64,000 nt of DNA, from NCBI GenBank assembly GCA_028564925.1, contig CM053030.1, forward strand, positions 373,266,945 to 373,330,944, written 5' to 3'. The notes under the pieces are model-generated. The model worked only from the letters and a program-made list of their open reading frames with translations, did not search any database and was not told where the DNA came from. How positions within the stretch are numbered: position 1 is the first letter of the stretch; each line of letters starts with the position of its first letter. This document shows positions 44,751 through 55,553 of this stretch, piece after piece. Origin of the DNA: Lithobates sylvaticus (taxonomy: Eukaryota; Chordata; Amphibia; Anura; Ranidae). The position numbers and the translations under genes were made by a program.

Positions 44751-45190
44751 GCTGGAAATGTTTTTTTTTTTTTAATCTATACCAGATCCTTAGCCTTAAT
44801 GAAGGTCTTGTATAAAAGTTAATGGGGGAACCCACACAAAAAACATTATGGGATTCCCTCTAAAAATGAATGCCAGACCCTTATCCTTGGTGAGGGTCTG
44901 GTATGGATGTCAAACACCACCCAAATAATAAAATAATGCATAGGGCCCCCCAGTTCCATTTCAGACCTTTAGGGTCTTGTATGGCTTTTAAGGGGTAACC
45001 TCATGCAAAAAAACAACGAAAAAAAGTATGAGGTCCTCCCAAACCCATACAAGACCTTCATTTGCTCAACATCTCGTTACCCTACTCATTCAAGAAAAAG
45101 TAAACAATACATCAACACACAGACACTTTTTGACCTTTATTAAAAGTCCCACAATGTAAATCCATCATCAGTCATGTTGTCCAGTAATGC
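44751..45190. mobile_element. Diverged snapback-R relic
   Basis: Repeated pieces such as GACCCTTATCCTTGGTGAGG, GGTCTGGTATGGATG, TTTTTGACCTTTATTAAAAG and CATGCAAAAAAACAACG keep the layout of snapback-R but with many differences. Termini are not seen. Confidence 0.5.
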
Positions 45191-45209
45191 AGATTCTCAA
45201 AAACTTTGA

Positions 45210-45660
45210 TTAACCATTTGCTGGCAAGGGTGATATCTTGGTCATAGCTGCAGCTGCAGCTGCAGCAATTATTCAGATATAATTTTTTAGGGTCAGCGTT
45301 TTCCGGTGGATTACTTTTACTGGCAGCAGAAGGGGGTCCCGGTAAGGATGCGCCCTGCAGCATCTGGTTCCTGGGACACAGTGAGAGGAACTGATGTTGT
45401 TCCTTCCATTATGTGACATCAGAAACTGGAAGTAATGAGGATTTCATCACTTCCGGTTTCAGTCTTAATGTAAACAAGCTGTTACTAGTAATAAAAAAGA
45501 TTTAAAATAAAGATACAGTGTACATTTTTTTAAATAAATTTAAATTTAAATAAAAGAAATAATACAATTTTAAAAATCTTAAATCTGTTTACTTGTTTAT
45601 TTGTTTACATTTCTCTGTGGGGCTCAAGAGCTGTCATTTGCAGCCAGTGAGCAACATGAT
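45210..45660 (+). mobile_element. TTAA-2 family left half (copy J)
   Basis: Begins TTAACCATTTGCTGGCAAGG at 45210. CATAGCTGCAGCTGC, CATCACTTCCGGTTTCAGTC and AAATAAATTTAAATTTAAAT match the left half of the copies at 17.3 and 28.5 kb. No right end. Contains a (CAGCTG) run near 45248-45268. Confidence 0.6.
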
Positions 45661-45875
45661 CAAACATGTTGGCAGGTTTATTTTTCTGGTGGAGTAAATG
45701 TCACTTTTGCTGGAGGAAATCCTACAACTGTACCACCTCATATGCAGGTTTAGGGCATCTCCCATTTATATTATTGCATATTTTTGTCTTATTGTTTTAT
45801 TTTATGTTGTTCTTTAAGCTGCCTTAAATGACCCTCTCCCCAATGAACGATGCTTTAAAAAAAAAAAAAAAAAAA
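45661..45875. other. Spacer with poly-A run
   Basis: Unassigned, with an A run at about 45858-45877. Confidence 0.5.
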
Positions 45876-46372
45876 AATCATAGGTACATGTCCTCTATGG
45901 CAGTATACCATTGCCCTTTTTTACCAAAAGTTTGCAGTCTGCCAAGAAATAATACAAGACTTTCATAGACTTTGGGCGCTATAACTCTTGCACAAACCAA
46001 TCAATATATACTTATTGGGATTTTTTTACCAAAAATATGAAGCAGAATACATATTGGCCTAATATTATGAAGAAATTTGATTCTTTCATTTTTTTTTTAT
46101 TGGGTATGTTTTATAGCAGAAAGTAAGAAATATTGTTTTTCTTTTAAAATTGTCAGTCTTTATTTGTTTAAAGTGTCAAAAAATAAAAACCGCAGAGGTG
46201 ATCAAATACCACCAAAAGAAATCTCTATTTGTAGGGAGAAAAGGGACATGAATTTTATTTGGGTATAGCAGTGCATGACTGAGCAATTATAAGTTAAAGT
46301 AACGCAGTACTGTATCACAAAAAATGGCCTGGTCATGAAAGGGGAAAATTCTTCCGGAGGTCAAATGGTTAA
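45876..46372 (+). mobile_element. TTAA-1 family element H, right half
   Basis: Shares AACCAATCAATA..ACCAAAAATATGAAG and the family core with one change (46208-46227), and ends GGTCAAATGG-TTAA at 46369-46372. The left half is absent. The TTAA at its right edge is also the left edge of the next element (M). Confidence 0.7.
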
Positions 46373-46633
46373 AGCAGTATTATACCCAAAAAGCAAACAT
46401 TTATTATATTGCAGCTTACCATTTTTTGTGATGGCTGTATTAGTTTCCTTTTTTAGTCTTTCTTTCTTCTATTTTCCTCTGGCGATCAAGTCTGTTGTTT
46501 TTCAACAGAAAAGTTCTCGCAGCAGTTACAGGAATGAGACAGACCATTTAACACTGGTAGGAGTGCTAGAACTTCTAACACCCCCTCCCCCCAGGCTGAC
46601 AATGTTGCTGTCCAAATCTGCCCCCATGCCCAT

Positions 46634-47537
46634 TAACCACCTGATTACTGTGCACTTAAACCCCCCTCGTGACCAGACCAATTTTCAGATTTCACTTGGA
46701 ATGACAATTGCGCGGTCATACAACACTGTACCCAAATGAAATTTTTACCATTTTTTTTCCCACAAATAGAGCTTTCTTTTGGTGGTATTTAATCACAGCT
46801 GGGATTTTTATTTTTTGCTAAACAAATAAAAAAAGATGGAAAATTAAAAATAAAAATAAAAATAAAATCATGTTTAATAGTTTGTTATAAAATTTTGCAA
46901 ACAGGTAATGTTTCTGCTTCATTGATATGCGCTGATGAGGCGGCACTGGTGGGCACTGATAAGCTGCACTGGTGGGCACTGATAAGCTGCACTGGTGGGC
47001 ACTGATAGGCTGCACTGGTGGGCACTGATAGGCTGCACTGGTGGGGACAGATAAGTTCCTGACAGATGGCACTGTGGGCACTGACAGATGGCACTGTGGG
47101 CACTGACAGATGACACTGTGGGCACTGACAGGTGGAGCTAGTGGGCACTTTTATTATCCAAAGGTGGGCACCATGGATCCTGGGCATATTGCAGTGAGAG
47201 GGACTGATGTCCCTCTTACTGCCGCCGGTGATCGGCTTTTTTTTCTCTCCTCGCGCGAGCAGGAAAAAAAGCCGATTACCGGCTCGGTTATTATCACATG
47301 ATCAGCTGTCATTGGCTGACAGCTGATCACGTGGTAAGGGGTCGGGATTGACCCCTTACTCGGATCTGTGATCCAGCCAGTCTCACAGACTCGTGCATCA
47401 CAGAGCGCGTCGCGCGCGCCCTTCAGGGGGCGCGCAGCCAGCTCGTTGCCAGGACGACGTCAATAGACGTCGTCCCGGCATATCAGATCCGCGCTGTAGC
47501 CGTCATTCGGCTATAGCGCGGATCTCAGGTGGTTAAT
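46634..47537 (-). mobile_element. TTAA-1 family element G nested in M
   Basis: TTAA at 46634-46637 and 47534-47537, ends CCACCTGATTACTG and GATCTCAGGTGG. Minus-strand core ACCACCAAAAGAAAGCTCTA at 46767-46786. It carries the CAGTGCCCACCAGTGC minisatellite and a CG-rich right part (GACGTCAATAGACGTCGTCC, GGGGCGCGCAGCC). A TGATCAGCTGTCATTGGCTG and TGACAGCTGATCACG hairpin lies near 47300-47330. Confidence 0.85.
46918..47145. repeat. Minisatellite in element G, 24-bp unit
   Basis: About ten units of GGCACTGATAGGCTGCACTG GTGG type, changing to GGCACTGACAGATGGCACTG on the right. Inverted counterpart of the array in element F at 14.0-14.4 kb. Confidence 0.9.
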
Positions 47538-47695
47538 CTAGAGTGGTGAATCTGGTGTATAATACAGTAGGTGCATTACTGGGCAGATCACCAGATGAAA
47601 ACATAGAAGAAAAAGCCAATAAAAAAATAAAACGAAAACAGCCACTACATCTAATGATTGGTAAGCCTCAAAATTTTATAGTTTTGGTTTTGGGT

Positions 47696-48202
47696 TTAAA
47701 GGGGTTGTAAAACCTCTTGCATTGCACCAGCCCCCCAGAGCCCCCCTTTTATTTACCCGTGTCCGATCATTCCTGCGTCGGGGACGAGCACACCAGCTCC
47801 AGCCAGTGTCTCGGGTCCTGATTGGATATATTGATAGCAGCACAGCCATTGCTCTGTGCCGCTATCAATATATTCAATCAGGACCCGAGACAGGACCCGA
47901 GACAGGACCAGAGACAGGACCCGAGCTTGCGCTGCTGTCAATTAAATCCAATGACTCGGGAGCCGTGGGCGGAGCCGAGTCCCACTGTCTGTGTCAATGG
48001 ACGCAGCAGAAGGACATAGAAGCGTACCCACACAGGTGCCCTGAGGGAGAGCTCTTCTCTGATGGGGCACTTGAGAAGAGAAGGAACTAGGAACGCAGCT
48101 GAGGGACCCCAGAAAAGGAGGATCTGGGTCACTCTGTGCAAAACCAACTGGTAAATTTGACATGTTTGTTTAAAAAAAAAGGAACATTTACATATCCTTT
48201 AA
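47696..48202. mobile_element. TTAAAGGGGTTGTAAA inverted-repeat element L
   Basis: Left end TTAAAGGGGTTGTAAAAC at 47696; right end ACATTTACATATCCTTTAA at 48184-48202, whose complement TTAAAGGATATGTAAATG pairs with the left. TTAA on both sides; the left TTAA is shared with the right end of element M. Inside is a hairpin at 47803-47893 (GTCTCGGGTCCTGATTGGAT pairing with its complement after a short loop) and GACAGGACCCGA tandem copies. Confidence 0.75.
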
Positions 48203-49240
48203 TGTGGCTTATGTTTATTATGTCCAGAGTAACCTAGACAAACCATGTTTTAAATGAACCATTGTTACAGTTTTTTTCTTTTGTCCTTATCCAAATGATT
48301 ACCATAATGCTAAAACTAAAAGGAGTATTATCTTACTTCTATTTGATGCTTTGCTACTATTTTAATGTGTAGAATATGGAGTAGTATTACATATTGTTAT
48401 GGGTAGTTCCAGCAGGAGTATTAAAGGGTGCCAGTTGCCCATAATAGAGAAGATTCTATACAGCGAGATATAAAATCAACCTTTATATTCAGACCTCTGA
48501 ACTAGCTGCATCAACTCTTCCCTAGGATATAGCTGAGATTTGAACTCTGCGATTCCCTCGCCGTAGTTATTTTGCTGAAATGTATGTTGCATTAGCTTTC
48601 TAGTGTAATTTGAACCTGAACATTGGCTGTAGCCCTCTGGGTTCTGTAGAGTGTGTGTTTTGATATGTTGAATTATATGGAATTAGATAGTGATGGACCT
48701 GAGCAAACCGTTTGATGTCTCTTGTCAAATAGCTCGCAGTGAGCTGAATCTACGTTTCCTCTAGATAATTGTATTTACAAATTATGGTTGTGCATTAAGT
48801 GCCTGGCTTTCAGAATCCCAGTCCTCTGATACTAAGTTCAGCATGCTATCATTTATTTCAAAATATACATTATGCCACAGCAATCCGACGGTAATAAAGT
48901 GGTGAGTGGGTACACAATAGCACTAAACAGATTCTTAAACTGAATATCTTTATGGCTTCATTGTAAATGAACTCCTGTCCAAATATTGATTTTCACTATA
49001 ATCACTGTATGTTTCTGAAAATAAAATAATTGGAGTTGAGGACTAATCTTTTGCACTTCAAGTAAATGGTAATTTCAATTTAGAAACAAGAACAGGGCAT
49101 CGTTATAAATATTTGTTTTTGTAATTATGTGCTCCATACTAATTACGAGACCATCATCAGCACTACTCTCTGCACCAATGAGGCCAGCCACCAGCAAAAA
49201 GAAGGGTAGGAAACCTTGGATATACGGGACTTTAAAGGTA
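48203..49240. other. Unrecognised AT-rich stretch
   Basis: About 1 kb with no coding frame, array or element termini recognised. Confidence 0.45.
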
Positions 49241-49470
49241 CACGCTAGCAAAATTCACACAATTCTGTTACATACAAAAACATAAATTATTTATTTGAGA
49301 GAGTTAATAAAAAGTAAAGATTACAGTGTTTAATATTGTCATAAGTCTATACACACAACCTATCATAGACAAACAAGAAATGCTGCAATCAAATACATGA
49401 AGATATCACGTCCAAATTTTTCGACATGTTTCGCCAATGTGGCTTCTTCAGGAAAAGGACGTAAAGTATT
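49241..49470 (-). mobile_element. Repeat with hammerhead-like core, possibly Penelope-like derived
   Basis: The layout (long AT-rich stretch, then CGACATGTTTCGCC and GGCTTCTTCAGG) resembles the 16.2-16.5 kb repeat. On the minus strand this gives CCTGAAGAAGCC..GGCGAAACATGTCG. I recall such motifs as common in vertebrate Penelope-like repeats. Boundaries are not defined. Confidence 0.4.
49428..49451 (-). ncRNA. Hammerhead-like core, locus 2 (putative)
   Basis: Minus strand: CTGAAGA, A, GCCA-CAT-TGGC, GAAAC. It matches the hammerhead boxes CUGANGA and GAAAC joined by a perfect 4-bp stem II with a 3-base loop, apart from one extra A before the stem. Stems I and III were not confirmed by eye. It is the best of the three loci. 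Confidence 0.4.
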
Positions 49471-49979
49471 TATTCTAAATAAGAAGGAATATATTTCACT
49501 CTAAGTGTATATAAAGAAGAAAGAAAGACAATATTAGTATACACAGATAAGAACGACTACACAGTACAAATTTTGCAAATACGTGGCTGTACAACTCACA
49601 CAAGAGGTGAATAGTCGCTTGAAACCCCTCACCTTTATCCAATATTTTTTGACAGAAAAAAGAAGGGGAGAAGGACCTCAATCTTCATGAGACCAGACAG
49701 AAGACACCAGAACAAAAAAAGGTAAGTATGCTGAAAATGTTTGTATTTACTGTAAAAGGGAGTGTATACTGTATCCAATAATCAATTTTATTCAACAATT
49801 ATGAAAGCTAACAGTCTGTATGTACTGTATTGTGTATACAAGTATGCCGCTAATGCACACAGACAACAATGACATCGCTAGGATAAGTAGTGCAATCCCG
49901 CTCTTCCCCTAGCATGAAGATTAATTTTGTTGCTCTGATACTGTACTTGTGAAAGCTATCATTGTTGCCATTAAATTGC
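49471..49979. other. Unrecognised spacer
   Basis: No gene or repeat structure identified. Confidence 0.4.
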
Positions 49980-50155
49980 AATAGTGGTTCACTAAATATA
50001 GAAATAAAGTAGTGGTGCGCTAATATGTAAAGATTTTGGTAAATAAACTAATAGTGATAGAAATGAAATTGTTTGAAATTTGCTGCAGCTGTCACTAATG
50101 TGCTCCCACAAATAACAGTATAAAAATGAAAAAGGTGTGACAGCTCTGCAATAAT

Positions 50156-50204
<49 letters not shown>

Positions 50205-51007
50205 AATCAAAACTTCAACTAATAATACAATGAAAAAAAGTCCAATAATCAATGAATAAAAATTGCTTCAGTGATGAAAAAAACTAATGTGATGCTTCTT
50301 CAAAGAAACTCCTTATCCTGAGTGCTCCCACCACCACATGCAATGGCCGCTCACCTCCTTTAATGCGACCCCAGGGGGGTCAAACACGTCTTTGCACTTA
50401 GTGCCAATAATCTCTCCAAGGAATCCTCTTTGATCTTTACTTTGCTCAAGGAAAACGATCTATGGCCAGGATGGGTTCCATCCACTGTGCTGCTTTAAAA
50501 AGTATTAAAACAATTAAAAGCATAGATACAAGTCTGAACAGTCTCACTCAGTATCGATCGGTCCACTGCCAGACTCCACCTCTACTAGTTTCGCCACCTC
50601 CCACGTGGCTTCATTTCCAGGTGGCGAAACTAGTAGAGGTGGAGCCTGGACCGATCGATACTGAGACTGTTCAGACTTCTATCTATCTAAGCTTTTAATT
50701 TTTTTAATACATTTTAAAGCAGCACAGTGGATGGAACCCATGCTGGCCATAGATCGTTTTCCTTGAGCAAAGTAAGATCACAGAGGATTCCTTGGAGAGA
50801 TTATTGGCACTAAGTGCAAAGGCGTGTTTGACCCCCCTGGGGTCGCATAAAGGAGGTGAGCGCCCATTGCATGTGGTGGTGGGAGCACTCAGGATAAGGA
50901 GTTTCTTTGAAGAAGCATCACATTTGTTTTTTTCCACATCACTGAAGCAATTTTTATTCATTGATTATTGGATTTTTTTCATTGTATTATAAGATGAAGT
51001 TTCAATT

Positions 51008-51072
<65 letters not shown>

Positions 51073-51122
51073 GATATTGCAGCGCTGTCACACCTTTTTC
51101 ATTTTTATAATAGTGGTTCACT
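49980..51122. mobile_element. Snapback insertion 2, 1.1-kb palindrome with 14-bp TSD
   Basis: The 14-mer AATAGTGGTTCACT flanks it at 49980-49993 and 51109-51122. The insert (49994-51108) is a 126-bp unique left tail followed by an almost perfect fold-back: arms about 50120-50599 and 50619-51108 with a 19-bp loop. Each arm contains a long TA run, GATGCTTCTTCAAAGAAACT and TAGTGCCAATAATCTCTCCA sequence. No coding capacity. Architecture (hairpin, one-sided tail, 14-15-bp duplication) matches snapback insertion 1 although the sequence differs. Confidence 0.85.
50589..50632 (-). ncRNA. Hammerhead-like core at palindrome apex, locus 3 (degenerate)
   Basis: Minus strand at the tip of the 1.1-kb palindrome: ATGA, A, GCCAC-GTGGGAG-GTGGC, GAAAC, followed by TAG. 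The stem (5 bp) and the GAAAC box are intact; the first box reads GAAATGA instead of CUGANGA. Probably non-functional even if related to the other two. Confidence 0.25.
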
Positions 51123-51399
51123 GCTACTTATGCCCACTACAAACCGTTGGATGAATTAAAGAGGTGGATAAAGACAACACTTTATTTCCTTACACAGAGA
51201 CTTAAAATCTTTAGCATAAATGACAACATTGGAACTCTGTATAATGCACTAGGAGTATTATTATATATATGGAAACTGTAGTATTTTTATAATACATTAA
51301 AAACCATTGGTGTGTGCAGCCTATCAAATAAAGGGTGTGCCCCTCAGAGCACAAACAAACATGCATGTATATCAGCAGAGCCGTGGAATGCAGGACCAT
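51123..51399. other. Unrecognised spacer
   Basis: No feature identified. Confidence 0.4.
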
Positions 51400-51619
51400 A
51401 TTAATAGCATCATGGGCCCCTGGGCAAAGTAATGCTATGGGGCCCCTACAAGCCTGCCCAATTTACCCACTTACTCCTAAGAATTAAAGTACAATATTTT
51501 CTACTTTCTGCTATGAAACATATCAAATTATAAAAAATGTAAAACATGTCTTCATAAATGTGGGCCAAAATGTATTCTGCTACATGTCTTTAGTATAAAA
51601 AAATCTGAGAGCTGTACTC

Positions 51620-51760
51620 TCTCAGCCCCCCTCACACCTGTATGCTCTCAGCCCCCCTCACACCTATATGCTCTCAGCCCCCCTCACACCTGTATGCTCT
51701 CAGCCCCCTCACACCTGTATGCTCTCAGCCCCCACACGCCTGTGCAATCTCATCCCCCCT
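51620..51760. repeat. 26-bp minisatellite
   Basis: About five units of CTCAGCCCCCCTCACACCTG TATGCT, the last degenerate. Confidence 0.9.
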
Positions 51761-51772
51761 CACATGTGTATA

Positions 51773-52035
51773 TATGACACACACGTACACAGACACACAT
51801 ACACAGATACGCATGTACACATACACACACACATGTACACAGACACACACATGTACACAGACACACACACACACGTACACACATGTACACAGACACACAC
51901 ACACACACAAGCGTACACAGGCACACACGTACACAGACACACACACATGTGAACAGACACACACACATGTACACAGACACACACACACATGTACACAGAC
52001 ACACACACGTACACAGGCACACACACACAACCCTC
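51773..52035. repeat. CACACATGTACACAGA array
   Basis: Irregular (CA)n and TACACAGACACACA units, about 260 bp. Gives cysteine/valine-rich ([12 protein letters not shown]-like) and threonine/histidine-rich frames that are not genes. Confidence 0.95.
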
Positions 52036-52440
52036 CCCCCTCACTTGTAGAACAGCCCTTACTTGTTAGGGAGTGTTCCTTGTCCCAGCTCTTATGCAGG
52101 ACACACAAGGGGTGCACATGCAGGAATTTACCAGAGGGGGCAGCAAAGAGCCCGATGTCAGCTCAATGACACTCACACACATTCCGAAAGCCAGTGCAGC
52201 CAAGGAGCTTTCCTGCACCCGCCCCTGCCTTCTCCCATCCCTGTCATAAAGCCGGGCCCTTCTAGACACTCAGGCCCCTTACTAGTGTATGGGCTGTACC
52301 CCCTGATGGCGGCCCTGCCCACCGGACTGCCTGTGCCGGCTAAGCTTGACTCCCTTGCCCCATTGCTACTTCTATTTGTCTGGCTCTGAAGGGGCCCCAG
52401 TTGGTGCCCACTCAGTAAGAGGGCCCTGCTTGACGGTGTC

Positions 52441-54385
52441 AGTAAAGCAAAGATTGTTTTTCTTTTTTATTTTTTTTATTTTAGGAGCCTGATTGGGGGG
52501 GGCTTTGCTGAAACATCAAGGGTCTAAACAGACCCCAGATGTCTTACTTTGAGACAGAGAAAGAAATTGAGGACAGAGATTCCCCGTTCCCTTTCTCTGC
52601 AGCCTGCATTAAACATTGTTTACTATGCTTCAGATAAGAATGAAGACATGAGTGATCGGTACAAGAAGAAGAGAACAGGTGCCTCCAGATTAGAACCAGT
52701 AGCATTTATTACATTACAGGTGCATTTATCCACTTACATAAAAGTAATAGACTTCCGGCACATGTCCTGTCCACACACATGTGGTGTCCGTCCAGCGATA
52801 TAGCGTTGTTGCAGCTCGTCCGTACAGATCACTCTCTGTGATCATTCAGAAAAGAAAGGGGCCGGTTAATTAAATATTTACCTGCCCCTTCCCTACTCCT
52901 GAGAGGAGGGAAGCTGGCAGCACTGCAGAAAGGAAACGGGAAGCAGGGGGAATCTGCACTGCATGGGGTGATTAGGGTGAGCCCAGGCACACCGGGCACA
53001 CCCTGTGTGCACATCTATATTAAAAATCAATACATTTTATAATTGTATCATGGAATTGATTAATGCATACATTTATCACTGATATATCTTACTATTAAAA
53101 CAGACCTTCGCTTAAAAATGAAAGTAACACTCATCCCCCTCCCCACTTTCCCCACCCAACAAATTAAGTGTTCTTTTAATCTGGGAAAGGTCATCTTTTT
53201 GTGACAGGTACCACTCCTACTTCCACAATTCTTATCTAGGAAAGTTGCGTCAGCTTGGCCCAGCCCCCCACCCACAACCTCCTGGGACAGGTCACATGTC
53301 TCTGAAAGCTGCAGGACCACTCCTACAGCATTTTTTGTACCATACAAAAGGGCGGCCAACTGTCAGAAGTCAGAGACTGCTTCCTGGGAACTACATTCAG
53401 ATACATATCAGGGTTGGTAGCCTTGGGCCCTTTCTCTCATATTTTCAGATAGATCGATGCTTAGACCAATACTTGGATTCGTACCCAAGGTGGCCTCCAG
53501 GTTCCACATAACCAGGAAATTACGCTGCCTATGTTCCTCTGGGAAAATTTTCATGAAGTAAGTTTGCAGGACACCATGCATACCCTGAATGCCTATGTGG
53601 ATGCAACAGCTGGTCTCAGGAAATCAGATCATCTCTTCATCATTCCGAACCAAGCACAGAAAGGCCTGAGGGCTTCTAGTAGAGTCATTGCCTCATGGCT
53701 GGTTAAGATCATCTCCTTAGCTTACAGATCAGTAGGTTTGACTGCACCCGAGGGGCCACAGCGTATTCCACCAGAGGTGTCTCAACCTCATGGGCGATGG
53801 CAGGCTGGGTATCTCTGGAAATAATTAGACACATTATTGCATATAGTTTGCGGCTCTAACTACTGGTGATTTTGGTAGGGCTTTTCTGGCTTCTGATTCC
53901 ATTCAAAATTAAATTGGTCAAGCATTATCCTCCCTTGTGTGGCTAGCTAATTCCCAGCTGACAGGGAGCCACCAGGGAAAACCGAAAATTGATGGACAGA
54001 TACTTAACGCAATTTTTCATTTCCTGATGAGCTTCATGGCAGCACAATGCCCACCCAGCTTGATAGGACTAGTTCCAGAACTCCACGGCTGCAGGTGGGC
54101 TCATATTTATGAGTTAGGCCCTGATCATGCAGGGGGGTGAGTGGGGCCTTACCCTGCTGTGCTGCCATGGAGGCCATCAGGACAGGAAAATTGCAGTATC
54201 TGTCAATCAATTTTCTGTTTATTGACATTAGTAACCCAGCTGGGGTAATTCCTCCTCTATTATTCCTAGTTACCATTGTAAGTAAGAAAGAAAATGAAGA
54301 GGAATCCAAAATGTTAATGTTGTCACCAAAGCAAGAGGTAAGGGTAATTCACCTAATTGAGACAAATAATTAGGTGACAATTGTC
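52441..54385. other. 1.9 kb with no recognised gene
   Basis: Single-copy-looking DNA with many short overlapping frames (for example 53245-53511, 53531-53824, 54137-54373) but no domain or motif that I recognise. Composition is slightly more GC-rich than the neighbours. Exons of an unknown gene cannot be ruled out from sequence alone. Confidence 0.35.
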
Positions 54386-54816
54386 TAATGCCCCATACAC
54401 ACGATCAGAAATTCCGTCAGAAAAAACTTGGATGGTTTTTCTGATGGAATTCCGCTCAAGCTTGCCTTGCATACACACGGTCACACAAAAGTTCTCTGAA
54501 CTTTTGACCGTCAAGAACACAGTGACGTACAAGACCTACGACGAGCCGAGAAAATGAAGTTCAATGCTTCCGAGCATGCGTCAAATTGTTTCCGAGCATG
54601 CGTGATTTTTTGCACTTCCAAATTGCATACAGACGAACGCATTTTCGCATAGGAACTTTTTCTGACCAAAAAATAGAGAACCTGCTCTCAATCTTTTGCT
54701 GGCTGGAATTCTGCCAGCAAAAGTCCGATGGAGCATACACACGGTTGGAATTTCTGACCAAAAGCTCACATCCGAGTTTTGCTGGCAGAATTTCTGATCG
54801 TGTGTATGGGGCATTA
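54386..54816. mobile_element. CCCCATACACACGATCAGAAATT element, copy 5
   Basis: Ends TAATGCCCCATACACACGAT and ATCGTGTGTATGGGGCATTA, a perfect 20-bp inverted pair. About 431 bp. Inside are GCTTCCGAGCATGCGTCAAA and CTTTTGCTGG/CCAGCAAAAG segments; closer to copy 2 than to copies 1 and 3. TA is the shortest consistent flank. Confidence 0.85.
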
Positions 54817-55553
54817 GGATAGCCATACACATGTATATTTCTTTAGTTCAGCTTTGAAAGGCCAAATGAGAGAAATCACCCCTATCAAAGCTAAACAACA
54901 TGGATGGAGGAATTTTCCCAGCTGGCTTTGTTTTCTGACAGCCATTGGCCTGCTGTCAATGATAGGCAAAGAATTTTCTGCCAGGCTCCCTTTGATTTTA
55001 AAATTGATACATGGAGTTAAAGAAAATCTCCCCAGTGGAACAGAGACAGCAGAAAAAGTAAAAATGGCTATACATACATGGCTATACATACATACAACAG
55101 TTAGGTTTTATAGAACTTTAAAAACTGTTTCTGTAAAACTTGCTTTATAACTAGATGCACATTCATAGAAAGGTGTGTTTGCATGCTGTAGATCTGTGGT
55201 CAAATCACATTGCTGAAGAGACCCATAAGAATCAATGAAGAAGCACAACAAAAATCTGATATTAAGCCAGAGGCAAAACAACGTAGTTGCATATTTTCAG
55301 GGGATACATGGGTATGGGTAGCATTGTACTTTTCTATTGTTTATCTTCTGTTGTTTATCTTCTGTTGTCAATCTCCAATATACCCCATCTTATTCCCTTT
55401 AAACTGTATATAAAACCAGCATTTTTTTTTTTGTTTTGGATAGAGTACATAAGATTTAAAACTGCTGTCATATTTTTTTACCATTGGGGAGAATTTCTAT
55501 AAGTGCAACAAACAAGTGAAAATCTATTTACAGTGAGGAAATTCTTTCTTATA
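54817..55553. other. Unrecognised spacer
   Basis: A direct repeat of ATGGCTATACATACATG at 55066-55091 is the only structure noticed. Confidence 0.4.

Larger units (their letters stand above)
46369..47699. mobile_element. TTAAAGCAG inverted-repeat element M, carrying element G
   Basis: Left end TTAAAGCAGTATTATACCC, with GCAGCTTACCATTTTTTGTG and GATGGCTGT further in; right end complement reads TTTAAACCCAAAACCAAAAC, GAGGCTTACCAATCATTAGA and TGTAGTGGCTGTTTTCG, so about 85 bp of imperfect inverted repeat. Element G (46634-47537) splits it at a TTAA. A related right half lies at 57.6-57.9 kb. Confidence 0.75.
51400..52440. mobile_element. GGGCCCC-type relic containing minisatellites
   Basis: CATGGGCCCCTGGGCAAAGT and TATGGGGCCCC at 51410-51450, and GGGGCCCCAGTTGGTGCCCA and AGAGGGCCC near 52390-52425, look like the two sides of one repeat, inverted to each other. 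Between them lie two arrays (next entries) and a GC-rich segment. I cannot name the family; terminal duplications were not found. Confidence 0.4.

Noticed and set aside
51725-52117. Cysteine-rich frames ([11 protein letters not shown]) that could suggest a keratin-associated or metallothionein-like protein
   Set aside because: They come from a CA/TACACAGA simple repeat; equally long frames exist in several frames and both strands.
52549-54373. Possible exons of an unknown gene between 52.5 and 54.4 kb
   Set aside because: Short overlapping frames with no domain, no consistent splice signals seen and no codon periodicity visible by eye; left as unassigned.
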